Shown here one piece after another: positions 33,539-42,102 of a DNA stretch of 64,000 nt. Each line of letters begins with the position of its first letter. Positions within the stretch are counted from its first letter, which is position 1. The notes beneath the pieces were generated by a model, which saw only the letters and a list, made by a program, of their open reading frames with translations, did not search any database and was not told the DNA's origin. This DNA is from CAIYZT01 sp031385445 (lineage in GTDB: Bacteria > Pseudomonadota > Alphaproteobacteria > Rhodobacterales > Rhodobacteraceae). Made by a program: the position numbers and the translations under genes. Location of the stretch: contig JANNBM010000029.1 of the NCBI GenBank assembly GCA_031385445.1, positions 1 to 64,000 on the forward strand, written 5' to 3'.

Positions 33539-34675
33539 TCAGCGGATCTGCTGCGACAGGGCTTTGAGCATCCGGTCGGTGCCTTCGGCTGTGGTGATGA
33601 TGCCCGGTGACAGGCGCAGGGTTTGGCCGCGCGCGTCGGTGCTGATGGCCTGATCGCGCAAGGCGGCGACGATCTGCGGCGCAGGCAGATGCGGGGGCAG
33701 TTTGACCATGATCGAGCCGCCGCGCGACGCTTCTGCGCGCGGGGTGAGGAGGGGCAGGCCCATGGCATCGGCGCCCTCGATGATCTGGGCGGTCAGTTGG
33801 CGGTTATGGGCCAAAAGCGCCGGTTTATCCTGCCTGGCGTGCCATTCCAGCGCGGGTAGCGAGGCGATGGCGGCCATGCAGCCCGGCGTGCCATTGTCAA
33901 AGCGGCGGATATCGGGGGCGCGGGCGAAAGCGGTGATATCCCAGTTGAAGGGATTGTCCTGACTGAACCAGCCCGCCAAATCCGGGTTGAGATGCGGGAT
34001 CAGGCGCGGGGCGGCGTACAGCACCCCTGCCCCCGGTGTGCCGCACATCCATTTCAGGCTGGTGGACAAGGCAAAATCCACCTCGGGCGCGCAGACATCA
34101 AACGGGATCAGCCCCGCCGCCTGCGTGATATCGGCGCCGACGAGCGCGCCCATTTGCCGCCCGCGCGCCACCATCGCGGCAAGGTTGATGCGGTGCGAGG
34201 AGGTGGAGGACACCCATGTCAGCAGGGCAAGGCCGACATCGGGGGTCCAAAGATCGGTGAAATCCTCTTCTTCCACCCAAGCCGCGCCTTGGCGCAGCGG
34301 CACGGTTTTCAGCGTGAAGCCGAGGCGCGGGGCGAGGGTTTGCAACAGGAAATGATTGGAAGGAAAGCAATCGGCCCCGACCAGCACGGTTTTGCCCGCC
34401 AGATGCGCGGGCGGCAGGCTGGTCAGGAAGGCGTGAAAGCCTGACGTGACGTTTTCAAAGGTGGTGACGCTGCCGGGCGGGGCATTCAGGATGCCGCGCC
34501 ACAGATCGACAAACCGGCCCCGCAGCGGCAGAACATGGCCCCATTGTCCATCATCAGCCGCGCCCCAGACCTGTGCAAAAGCGCTGAGCGAGGTGGCAAG
34601 ATCCTGCGCTTTGCCGGGATAAATGCCGATGGAATGATAAAGGAAATAGGCGCCCGGATCGGGGGACAGGGTCAT
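33539..34675 (-). CDS. Kynureninase-like aminotransferase class V-fold PLP enzyme
   Basis: A 378-residue fold-type I PLP protein. The PLP lysine is Lys208 in STSLKWMCGTPGAG, preceded by GADITQAAGLIPFD (residues 180-193) with the ring-nitrogen Asp182. This layout is that of kynureninase and its relatives. Kynureninase would release anthranilate and alanine from kynurenine, which fits the 2-aminobenzoyl-CoA genes next door. It is shorter than typical KynU (about 400-420), so a related beta-lyase activity is possible. It ends the left catabolic arm; its start overlaps the thiolase stop (TGATG). Confidence 0.75.
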   Translation of the reverse strand: MTLSPDPGAYFLYHSIGIYPGKAQDLATSLSAFAQVWGAADDGQWGHVLPLRGRFVDLWRGILNAPPGSVTTFENVTSGFHAFLTSLPPAHLAGKTVLVGADCFPSNHFLLQTLAPRLGFTLKTVPLRQGAAWVEEEDFTDLWTPDVGLALLTWVSSTSSHRINLAAMVARGRQMGALVGADITQAAGLIPFDVCAPEVDFALSTSLKWMCGTPGAGVLYAAPRLIPHLNPDLAGWFSQDNPFNWDITAFARAPDIRRFDNGTPGCMAAIASLPALEWHARQDKPALLAHNRQLTAQIIEGADAMGLPLLTPRAEASRGGSIMVKLPPHLPAPQIVAALRDQAISTDARGQTLRLSPGIITTAEGTDRMLKALSQQIR

Positions 34676-35844
34676 CAAACAGCCTCCAGTGTCAGAGCGA
34701 CGCCTTGGCCGACGCCGACGCAAAGCGCGATAAGCGCGCGTTTGCCGTCGGTTTCGACGAGGCGGCGGGCGGCGGTGCCCGCAATCCGCGCGCCCGATGC
34801 GCCCAAGGGATGGCCCATCGCGATCGCGCCGCTGCGCGCGTTCACATGGGGCGCGTCGTCGGCCAGCCCCCAGGCACGGGTGCAGGCCAGAACCTGCGCG
34901 GCGAAAGCCTCGTTCAGTTCGATCACGTCAAAATCCTGCGCGGTCAGGCCGGTCCGCGCGGTCAGGCGGACGAGCGCCTCGATCGGGCCAAGCCCCATGA
35001 CGCGCGGCAAAACCCCGCCGCTGGCCGCCTGCCCGATCCGCGCGAGGGGGGTCAGGCCATGGGCGCGGACGGCTTTTGCGCTGGCGAGGATTAGCGCCGA
35101 AGCGCCGTCGTTCACGCCGCTGGCGTTGCCTGCGGTCACTGTGCCGCCCGCGCGAAACGGCGTGGGCAGGGCGGCGAGTTTGAGGGCGCTGGTGGCACGG
35201 GGATGCTCGTCTGCCGTCACCAGTGTTTCGGCGTTTTTGCCGGGCAGACGCAAGGGAATGATATCCGCAGCGTGCCAGCCCGCGTCATAGCGCGACTGAC
35301 TGCGCAGGGCATAGGCGTCTTGGTCGGCGCGGCTGATCCCGGCCTCTTCGGCCAGGTTTTCGGCGGTTTGCGGCATCGCGTCGGTGCCGGTTGTCATAGC
35401 AGGGTTCACAAAGCGCCAGCCGATGGTGGTGTCGAATATTTCGGGCGCGCGGGCGAAGGCGGTTTCGGCCTTGGCCATCACGAAAGGCGCGCGCGACATG
35501 CTTTCAACGCCGCCTGCGATGACCACTTCGGCGGCGCCGTCGCGGATCACGCGGGCGCCGGTGATCACCGCGTCAAGGCCGCTGGCGCACAGACGGTTCA
35601 CGGTCATCGCGGGCACTGTCGGGCCCAGGCGGGACAAAAGCACGGCCATGCGGGCGACGTTTCGGTTGTCCTCGCCCGCCTGATTGGCGCAGCCAAAGAT
35701 CACCTCGTCCACCGGCAAATCGTGGCGCGCCAAAAGCCCGTCGATCACCAGAGCGGCCATATCATCGGGCCGCATCATGGCAAGCGCTCCGCCGTAACGC
35801 CCGATGGGCGTGCGCAGATGGGCGCAAATGAAAACCTCGGTCAT
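34675..35844 (-). CDS. Acyl-CoA thiolase (3-oxoadipyl-CoA thiolase-like)
   Basis: A 389-residue thiolase cleaving a 3-oxoacyl-CoA with CoA. The nucleophile Cys86 is in NRLCASGL, the catalytic His in GHPLGASGARI and the second Cys in ALCVGVGQG. The opening RTPIGRYGGAL is most like PcaF/PaaJ (3-oxoadipyl-CoA) thiolases, so a dicarboxylic or ring-derived acyl-CoA is likely. It directly follows the 3-hydroxyacyl-CoA dehydrogenase gene in the left catabolic arm. Confidence 0.9.
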   Translation of the reverse strand: MTEVFICAHLRTPIGRYGGALAMMRPDDMAALVIDGLLARHDLPVDEVIFGCANQAGEDNRNVARMAVLLSRLGPTVPAMTVNRLCASGLDAVITGARVIRDGAAEVVIAGGVESMSRAPFVMAKAETAFARAPEIFDTTIGWRFVNPAMTTGTDAMPQTAENLAEEAGISRADQDAYALRSQSRYDAGWHAADIIPLRLPGKNAETLVTADEHPRATSALKLAALPTPFRAGGTVTAGNASGVNDGASALILASAKAVRAHGLTPLARIGQAASGGVLPRVMGLGPIEALVRLTARTGLTAQDFDVIELNEAFAAQVLACTRAWGLADDAPHVNARSGAIAMGHPLGASGARIAGTAARRLVETDGKRALIALCVGVGQGVALTLEAV

Positions 35845-36966
35845 TCAGGCCTCCAGGTCCGGTGCGGGGTCGTAACGCGCGGCCATGTGCGGCGGCGCAA
35901 GGGCGCGCAGGCGGGCAAGTTCGCCCAAAACCGCGCCGCGCCCGTGCTGCGCCAGCGCCTGAAACGGGCCACGCGGAAAGTTCAGGCCGAGCCGCATCGC
36001 GGTGTCAATCCCCGCCGCATCACTGCCGCCTTCGGCCAAAAGCCAATGCGCTTCGTTGATCAGCGTCGCCTCGATCCGCAGCACGATGGCGCCGCTGTCC
36101 GGCGGGGCGTTGCAGAGCGCAGGCGGGGTGACAAAACCGCGCCCGGATTTGCGCCCCAGATCGCCGCGCAGGACCGCCTCGCGCAGGGCGGCGAAGGGGT
36201 GATAACGGGGGTGCTGGCCCATCGCGGTGTAAAGCCCGGTGGTGGCGGCCAGATTGATATCGGCCCCGATCAGATCGATCAGCGCGAAGGGGCCAAGCCG
36301 GTATCCGGCGCTTTGCATGGCCGCGTCCACCTCCGCCGCTGCGCGCCCTTCGTGCAGCAGCGCCAAAGCCTCGCCGTAATAGGGCCGGGCGCAGCGGTTC
36401 ACGATGAAACCGGGGCGGTCGGGGCATTGGATCACGGTTTTGCCGGCCGCTTCGCACAGGGCGCGCGCGCGGGCAGTGGCGGTGCTTGCGGTGCCCTCAT
36501 GTGCGGCGAGTTCCACCAACTTCATCGCGGCGGCGGGGTTGAAAAAATGCAAGGCGAGGCAGCGTTCGGGATGGTTCAGCGCGCTGGCAATCGACGCGAC
36601 GGGGATGGAAGAGGTGTTGGTGCACAGCAGGCAACCCGGCGCCACCACCGATTCCAGCCCGGCGAAAAGTGCCTGCTTGGCGGCCAGATCTTCGACGATC
36701 GCTTCGATCACCACGGCGCAGGGGGCCAGATCGGCCGTATTCCCCACACTGAACCGGGCAAGCGCCGCATCCCGCTGCGCGGTGGTCAGCTTGCCAGCGG
36801 CAACACGCCCGTCCAGCGCCGCCGCCATGCGGCCGTGGGCCGAGGCGCGGGCGGGCGCGTGGTCTTCGACCCCCAGAACCGCAAAACCCGCGCTTGCGAA
36901 CACCTGCGCGATGCCAAGGCCCATGGTGCCCAGCCCGACGATGCCGATGGGACCAACGCGGCTCAT
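35845..36966 (-). CDS. 3-hydroxyacyl-CoA dehydrogenase (PaaH-like)
   Basis: A 373-residue NAD-dependent enzyme oxidising a 3-hydroxyacyl-CoA. The Rossmann motif GIVGLGTMGLGIAQVF is at residues 8-23. The catalytic His is in LALHFFNPAAAMKLVE, and the PGFIVNR motif starts the C-terminal dimer domain. Residues beyond about 290 form a second partial 3HCDH C domain, as in PaaH. It abuts the thiolase gene and overlaps the enoyl-CoA hydratase gene by four bases. Confidence 0.92.
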   Translation of the reverse strand: MSRVGPIGIVGLGTMGLGIAQVFASAGFAVLGVEDHAPARASAHGRMAAALDGRVAAGKLTTAQRDAALARFSVGNTADLAPCAVVIEAIVEDLAAKQALFAGLESVVAPGCLLCTNTSSIPVASIASALNHPERCLALHFFNPAAAMKLVELAAHEGTASTATARARALCEAAGKTVIQCPDRPGFIVNRCARPYYGEALALLHEGRAAAEVDAAMQSAGYRLGPFALIDLIGADINLAATTGLYTAMGQHPRYHPFAALREAVLRGDLGRKSGRGFVTPPALCNAPPDSGAIVLRIEATLINEAHWLLAEGGSDAAGIDTAMRLGLNFPRGPFQALAQHGRGAVLGELARLRALAPPHMAARYDPAPDLEA

Positions 36967-37712
36967 GTGCCGGTAAACGTCGCGCGGCGCCTGGCGCGAA
37001 AGGCGGCGATGCCTTCGGCCTTGTCGGCGCTGTCCATCAGCGCCTCGAACCCGGCACGCTCGGCGCCAAGCGCCAGCGTCTCACCCGCACGCAGCGCCGC
37101 CTTGGCCGCCATCAGCGCCAGCGGTGCGCGCAGCGCCAGCGCGGCACAAAGCGCCGCCGCGTCCGTCAAGGCATCATCGGTCAGATAGGCCCCGATCCCC
37201 CAGTCAAACGCCTGATCCGCGGTCACAATCTCGCCCATCATCACCATGCGCGACGCCCGCCCCCGCCCGACAAGCGCCAGCAGTCTTTGCCCGCCGCCCG
37301 CCCCCGGAATAAGGCCCAGATTGGTTTCCGGCAGGCCCAACCGCGCGCTGCGGCCCAGCACCATCAGATCAGCCATCAACGCCAATTCGAACCCGCCGCC
37401 CAGCGCAAAGCCTTCAACCGCCGCAACCAAGGGCTTGGGAAAATCCGCAATCGCCGCCCAATAGCCCTTGCGCGGGTCCACCGCAGCGCCGGCGCGCGTC
37501 TTGCCTTCGATCTCGGTGATATCCGCACCGGCGGCGAAATTCCCCTCCGCCCCGCAGATCATCACCGCCCGGCAGCGCGGATCGTCTGCAAGCGCGGCCA
37601 AAACCGCAGCAATCCGGCCCAGCATCGCGGTATTCAAAGCATTGCGCGCGCCGGGCCGGTTCAACACCAGCCGCACCCAATCGCCACGATCTTCCACCAG
37701 CACCTGATCCAT
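36963..37712 (-). CDS. Enoyl-CoA hydratase/isomerase (PaaF-like)
   Basis: A 249-residue crotonase. The oxyanion-hole stretches FAAGADI and GFALGGGFELALMADL are present. The catalytic region LPETNLGLIPGAGGGQRL keeps the acidic residue after Pro, so hydratase activity is expected. It is the first gene of the left arm (hydratase, dehydrogenase, thiolase, kynureninase-like), transcribed away from the shared operator region at 37740-37771. Confidence 0.92.
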   Translation of the reverse strand: MDQVLVEDRGDWVRLVLNRPGARNALNTAMLGRIAAVLAALADDPRCRAVMICGAEGNFAAGADITEIEGKTRAGAAVDPRKGYWAAIADFPKPLVAAVEGFALGGGFELALMADLMVLGRSARLGLPETNLGLIPGAGGGQRLLALVGRGRASRMVMMGEIVTADQAFDWGIGAYLTDDALTDAAALCAALALRAPLALMAAKAALRAGETLALGAERAGFEALMDSADKAEGIAAFRARRRATFTGT

Positions 37713-37739
37713 CCCGCCACTCTTGCCCCGCCGCGCCAG

Positions 37740-37771
37740 AATTTCAAGCTAGAAATTTCAAGCTTGAAATT
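37740..37771. promoter_or_regulatory. Divergent operator: 18-bp perfect palindrome plus half-site
   Basis: AATTTCAAGCTTGAAATT (37754-37771) is a perfect palindrome, preceded by a direct half-site AATTTCAAGCT at 37740-37750, 14 bases away centre to centre. It lies in the 108-base spacer between the divergent hydratase and monooxygenase/reductase genes. A MarR-type regulator is encoded in the right arm (40840-41271) and is the likely binder. An AT-rich site in such GC-rich DNA is unlikely to be chance. Confidence 0.8.
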
Positions 37772-37820
37772 GTTTTCATCTGGTGCCACCATCGATCAAC
37801 GTCGAAACCCGGAGACTGCC

Positions 37821-40106
37821 ATGAACGTTCTGTGCCTTGGGGGCGGGCCTGCCGGCCTTTACTTCGCGATCTCGATGAAGCTGCGCAACCCCGCGCACCG
37901 CATCACGGTGCTGGAACGAAACCGCGCCAATGACACCTTCGGCTGGGGCGTGGTTCTGTCGGATGAGGCGCTGGCGGGGATGCAGAAGAACGATCCGGTA
38001 TCGACCGAGGCGATCCGGGGCAGTTTCGCCTATTGGGACGATATCGCGGTGGTGCATGACGGGGTGCGCACAGTGTCAGGCGGGCATGGCTTTGCCGGGA
38101 TCGGCCGCCGCGCGCTGCTGGTCCTGCTGCAAGCCCGCGCGCGGGAACTGGGCGTCGATCTGCAATTTGAAACCGAGTTCAAATCGGCCGAGGAATACCG
38201 CAAGGACTTTGACCTTGTGGTTGCCTCCGACGGGCTGAATTCGCTGGTGCGGCGCGAGTATGAAACCGTTTTCCGCCCCGAAATTGACCTGCGCCGCTGC
38301 AAATTCGTCTGGCTTGGCACCCATGCCAAATTTGACGACGCGTTTACCTTTATCTTCGAGAAGACCGCGCATGGCTGGGTCTGGGCGCATGTGTACCAAT
38401 TCGATGACACGACGGCGACCTTCATCGTGGAATGCGCGCCCGAAACCTGGGACAAATGGGGCTTTGCCGGCATGTCCAAAGAAGAGACGGTGGAAACCTG
38501 CCGTGCGATCTTTGCCAACCACCTTGGCGGCCATGATCTGATGTCGAACGCGGCCCACCTGCGCGGCTCTGCGGTGTGGATGAATTTTCCGCGTGTGATC
38601 TGCGAGCAGTGGCACCATGAAAACGTGGTTTTGATGGGCGATGCCGCCGCGACCAGCCATTTTTCCATCGGCTCCGGCTCTCGGCTGGCGTTTGACAGCG
38701 CGATTGCGCTGGCCGATTATCTGCATTCCGAGCCCAGCCTTGCCGCCGCCTTTGACCGCTATCAGGCCGAACGCCGGGTCGAGGTTTTGCGCACCCAGTC
38801 CGCCGCCCGCAATTCGCTGGAATGGTTCGAAGAGGTGGAGCGGTATCTGGACATGCCAAGCCCGCAATTCGCCTATTCGCTGCTCACCCGCAGTCAGCGC
38901 ATCAGCCACGAAAACCTGCGCCTGCGCGATCCGGCCTGGTTGCGGCAGGCCGAGGATTGGTTTGCGGCCCAGGCGGGCGGCCCCCCCGGGCGCCGCCCGA
39001 TGTTCGCGCCCTTTGCCCTGCGCGGCATGACCTTGCAAAACCGCATCGTCGTCTCGCCGATGGCGCAGTACAAGGCAACGGACGGCTGCCCGAATGACTG
39101 GCATTTTGTGCATTATGCCGAACGCGCGAAGGGCGGGGCGGGGCTGGTTTTCACCGAAATGACCTGCGTGTCGGCGACAGGGCGCATCAGCCCCGGCTGC
39201 GCCGGACTTTACACCGAAGCGCATCAGGGGGCATGGGCGCGTTTGGTGGATTTTGTGCATGCCGAAACCCCCGCCAAGATCGCCTTGCAGATCGGCCATG
39301 CCGGGCGCAAGGGGTCGACCCAAGTGGGATGGGCGGAAGGCGATGCGCCCTTGCCCAGCGGAAACTGGCCCCTGATCAGCGCAAGCGCCTTGCCTTGGGA
39401 CAAGGCCAATCAGACCCCGCGCGCGATGGACCGCGCCGATATGGACGAGGTCATCGCACAGTTCGCCGCCTCCACCCAAATGGCCGACCGCGCCGGGTTT
39501 GACATGATCGAACTTCACGCGGCCCATGGATACCTTTTGGCCGCGTTCCTTTCGCCAATATCGAACATCCGCACCGATGGCTATGGCGGCAGCCTTGAAA
39601 ACCGCCTGCGCTTTCCGTTGCAGGTTTTTGCCGCGATGCGCGCGGTTTGGCCCGAGCGCAAGCCGATGTCGGTGCGCATCAGCGCGACCGATTGGATGGG
39701 CGCGGCGGGGATCACGCCGCAAGATAGCGTGGCCATCGCGCGCGCCTTTGCGGCTGCCGGGGCCGATATTATCGACGTCTCTGCCGGCCAGACCACGCCC
39801 GAAGCCGCGCCGATTTACGGCCGCATGTTCCAGACCCCGTTTTCGGACCGCATCCGAAACGAGGCCGGGCTGGCCACCATGGCGGTCGGCAATATCACCG
39901 AGGCCGATCAGGTGAACCAGATCCTGCTGGCGGGCCGCGCCGATCTCGTTTGCCTTGCCCGCCCGCATCTGGCCGACCCCTATTGGACGCTGCACGCCGC
40001 GCTTCAGCAGGGCGAGGATGCCGCGCCTTGGCCGCTTCCCTACCTCGCCGGGCGCGATCAGGCGCAGCGCCTGCGCATCCGCCATCAAGAGCAGATCCGG
40101 GTATGA
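37821..40106 (+). CDS. 2-aminobenzoyl-CoA monooxygenase/reductase-type fusion (salicylyl-CoA 5-hydroxylase-like + OYE reductase)
   Basis: A 761-residue two-domain flavoenzyme. Residues 1 to about 385 are an FAD aromatic hydroxylase: GGGPAGLYFA at 7-16, ASDGLNSLVRRE near 136-147, and the second FAD motif GDAAATSHFSIGSGSRLAFD near 273-292. Residues about 394-761 are an old-yellow-enzyme FMN reductase, opening MFAPFALRGMTLQNRIVVSP, with the substrate-site HAAHGYLLAAFLSP and VGNIT near the end. It has no iron-sulfur region. This natural fusion matches 2-aminobenzoyl-CoA monooxygenase/reductase of Azoarcus evansii, which hydroxylates and reduces the ring. CGGAG precedes the ATG. A 2-aminobenzoate-CoA-ligase-like gene ends the same arm. 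Confidence 0.92.
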   Translation: MNVLCLGGGPAGLYFAISMKLRNPAHRITVLERNRANDTFGWGVVLSDEALAGMQKNDPVSTEAIRGSFAYWDDIAVVHDGVRTVSGGHGFAGIGRRALLVLLQARARELGVDLQFETEFKSAEEYRKDFDLVVASDGLNSLVRREYETVFRPEIDLRRCKFVWLGTHAKFDDAFTFIFEKTAHGWVWAHVYQFDDTTATFIVECAPETWDKWGFAGMSKEETVETCRAIFANHLGGHDLMSNAAHLRGSAVWMNFPRVICEQWHHENVVLMGDAAATSHFSIGSGSRLAFDSAIALADYLHSEPSLAAAFDRYQAERRVEVLRTQSAARNSLEWFEEVERYLDMPSPQFAYSLLTRSQRISHENLRLRDPAWLRQAEDWFAAQAGGPPGRRPMFAPFALRGMTLQNRIVVSPMAQYKATDGCPNDWHFVHYAERAKGGAGLVFTEMTCVSATGRISPGCAGLYTEAHQGAWARLVDFVHAETPAKIALQIGHAGRKGSTQVGWAEGDAPLPSGNWPLISASALPWDKANQTPRAMDRADMDEVIAQFAASTQMADRAGFDMIELHAAHGYLLAAFLSPISNIRTDGYGGSLENRLRFPLQVFAAMRAVWPERKPMSVRISATDWMGAAGITPQDSVAIARAFAAAGADIIDVSAGQTTPEAAPIYGRMFQTPFSDRIRNEAGLATMAVGNITEADQVNQILLAGRADLVCLARPHLADPYWTLHAALQQGEDAAPWPLPYLAGRDQAQRLRIRHQEQIRV

Positions 40107-40843
40107 CCCTGACCGGCAAAACAGTTCTGATCACGGGCGGCGGATCGGGCGCGGGGGAAAACCTTGCGCTTGGGTTCGCGGGCGCGGGCGCGCAGGTGGT
40201 GATCACCGGGCGCCGGATGGAGGCGCTGGAACGGGTTGCGGCGCTTGCCCCCGGCATCCGCGCGGTGCAGGGAGATGTCACGAGCGAGGCCTCGGTGGCG
40301 CAGATCTTTGCGCAGGCGGGCCGCTGCGATATCGTGATCGCGAACGCAGGCGCGGCGGATTCCGCACCGTTTTCACGCACCACCTTGGCGCAATGGAACG
40401 CGATGATCGCAGTCAACCTGACCGGGGTTTTCCTGACCCTGCGCGACGGGATGAACCAGATGCAGGGCTGGGGGCGGCTTATTTCCGTCGCCTCGACGGC
40501 GGGGCTGAAAGGCTATGCCAAGATCGTGCCCTATGCCGCCGCCAAGCATGGGGTGATCGGGATGACCCGCTCGCTCGCGCTTGAAGTCGCGCGCAAACCG
40601 ATCACGGTCAACGCCATCTGCCCCGGCTTTCTGGACACGCCGATGACCGATCATTCCATCGCCGTGATCGCGGAAAAGACCGGAAAAACGCTCGCCGAAT
40701 CCAAGGCCGCGCTGGAGGCGATGAGCCCGCAGAACCGGCTGATCCACCCGTCCGAAGTGACCGCTGCCGCGCTGTTTTTGTGCGGGCCGGGATCGGACGG
40801 GATCAACGGACAGGCCATCGCCATTTCCGGGGGCGATCTATGA
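40103..40843 (+). CDS. Short-chain dehydrogenase/reductase (SDR)
   Basis: A 246-residue classical SDR. The cofactor motif TGGGSGAGEN is at residues 11-20, NAGAAD near 81-86, and the catalytic YAAAK near 143-147 after a Ser in SVAST. It ends with the family's GxAIAISGGDL. It is coupled to the fusion enzyme (ATGA). It may act on the ring ketone (5-oxo group) left by that enzyme; this is inference from position only. Confidence 0.9.
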   Translation: MTLTGKTVLITGGGSGAGENLALGFAGAGAQVVITGRRMEALERVAALAPGIRAVQGDVTSEASVAQIFAQAGRCDIVIANAGAADSAPFSRTTLAQWNAMIAVNLTGVFLTLRDGMNQMQGWGRLISVASTAGLKGYAKIVPYAAAKHGVIGMTRSLALEVARKPITVNAICPGFLDTPMTDHSIAVIAEKTGKTLAESKAALEAMSPQNRLIHPSEVTAAALFLCGPGSDGINGQAIAISGGDL

Positions 40844-41271
40844 GCGATCTGTCAAAACGGCGGCTGAAGATGTGGGTGCGGCTTTTGGCTGTGACCCGCG
40901 CCAGCGAAAACCACCTGCGCGAGCATTTGCGCAAAGGGCACGAAACCACGCTGCCAAGGTTTGACGTGATGGCGGCGCTGCACCGCCGTCAGGGCGGCAT
41001 CACCATGAGCGAGCTGTCGCGTATGCTGCTGGTTTCAAATGGAAATGCCACCGCAGTTGTGGACCGGCTGGAGACGGACGGGCTGGTCCGCCGCACCCCG
41101 TCCGAAACGGACCGCCGCACGGTTTTCGTGGCCTTGACGGCCGAGGGTCTGGCCTCGTTCGACACGCTCGCCAAAGGGCACGAGGCCGAGGTGGCCAAGC
41201 TGTTTTCGAAGATTTCCGAAGCCGATCTTGACCAGATGACCGAGATCCTGAAGCGTATGGGGGCAAGATGA
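40840..41271 (+). CDS. MarR family transcriptional regulator
   Basis: A 143-residue winged-helix protein. The recognition helix is within SELSRMLLVSNGNATAVVDR (about residues 56-75), and the wing RRTPSETDRRTVFVALT follows. It is embedded in the right arm with ATGA overlaps on both sides, which makes it a likely autoregulated controller of this divergon, with the palindrome at 37754-37771 as target. Effector unknown; a CoA ester such as 2-aminobenzoyl-CoA would fit related MarR systems. Confidence 0.9.
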   Translation: MSDLSKRRLKMWVRLLAVTRASENHLREHLRKGHETTLPRFDVMAALHRRQGGITMSELSRMLLVSNGNATAVVDRLETDGLVRRTPSETDRRTVFVALTAEGLASFDTLAKGHEAEVAKLFSKISEADLDQMTEILKRMGAR

Positions 41272-42080
41272 GCCAGATGGCCGGGCTGGTGCCCAAGCAT
41301 TTCTTGTGGAGTGTGAGCGCGGGCGTCGCCGTGCTGCGGCTGAACCGGCCAGAGCGCAAGAACCCGCTGACGTTTGACAGCTATGCCGAGCTGACCGCGA
41401 CGTTTCGCGCGCTCGCAGGGGCGGGCGATGTCAAGGTTGTGGTCTTTGCGTCAAACGGTGGGAATTTCTGTTCGGGCGGCGATGTGCACGAGATTATCGG
41501 CCCGCTGATCGGCCGCCCGATGGCAGATTTGCTCGCCTTTACCCGCATGACCGGCGATCTGGTGAAGGCGATGATCGGCTGCGGCAAGCCGATCATCGCG
41601 GCGGTTGACGGGGTGGCGGTGGGCGCGGGGGCGATCATCGCGATGGCGTGTGATCTGCGGTTGGCGAGCGATCAGGCGACATGCGCGTTTTTGTTCACCC
41701 GCGTCGGGCTGGCAGGCTGCGATATGGGGGCCTGCGCCATGCTGCCGCGCATCATCGGGCAGGGCCGCGCGGCGGAGCTGCTGTTCACCGGGCGCAGCAT
41801 GACGGCGGACGAGGGCCGCGCCTGGGGCTTCTGGAACGCCCTGCATCCGGGGGAGGCTTTGGAGGCGGGGGCGATGGCGTTGGCCCGGCGCCTGGCCGAT
41901 GGGCCGACCTTTGCCCATGCCATGACCAAGGCGCAGCTGGTGCAGGAATGGGCGATGGGGCTGGAGCAAGCAATTGAGGCCGAGGCGCAGGCGCAGGCGA
42001 TCTGCATGCAGACCAAGGATTTTGAGCGGGCATACCGGGCGTTTGTGGCCAAGCAAAAGCCGGTTTTTGTGGGTGACTAG
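41268..42080 (+). CDS. Crotonase-fold enoyl-CoA hydratase/isomerase family protein (atypical active site)
   Basis: A 270-residue crotonase. Oxyanion-hole segments NFCSGGDVHEI and GVAVGAGAIIAMACDL are intact. At the usual catalytic Glu (PE-x-x-LG in hydratases) it reads FTRVGLAGCDMGACAM, with Arg in place of Glu and an Asp a few residues later. A simple hydratase is therefore less certain; ring hydrolase, isomerase or lyase activity is possible. It is coupled to marR upstream. A composite repeat and a 66-base gap follow. Confidence 0.85.
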   Translation: MSQMAGLVPKHFLWSVSAGVAVLRLNRPERKNPLTFDSYAELTATFRALAGAGDVKVVVFASNGGNFCSGGDVHEIIGPLIGRPMADLLAFTRMTGDLVKAMIGCGKPIIAAVDGVAVGAGAIIAMACDLRLASDQATCAFLFTRVGLAGCDMGACAMLPRIIGQGRAAELLFTGRSMTADEGRAWGFWNALHPGEALEAGAMALARRLADGPTFAHAMTKAQLVQEWAMGLEQAIEAEAQAQAICMQTKDFERAYRAFVAKQKPVFVGD

Positions 42081-42102
42081 GGAGTAGCCTTTCCTGCGGG
42101 CA

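Noticed and set aside
36894..37820. Long upstream extension of the monooxygenase/reductase frame
   Set aside because: It runs antisense through the hydratase gene and across the operator; the Rossmann fold begins at 37821 with a proper Shine-Dalgarno.
38076..40088. A 670-codon minus-strand frame opposite the monooxygenase/reductase fusion
   Set aside because: Antisense shadow of a gene with two complete flavin domains; no ribosome-binding site or motif.
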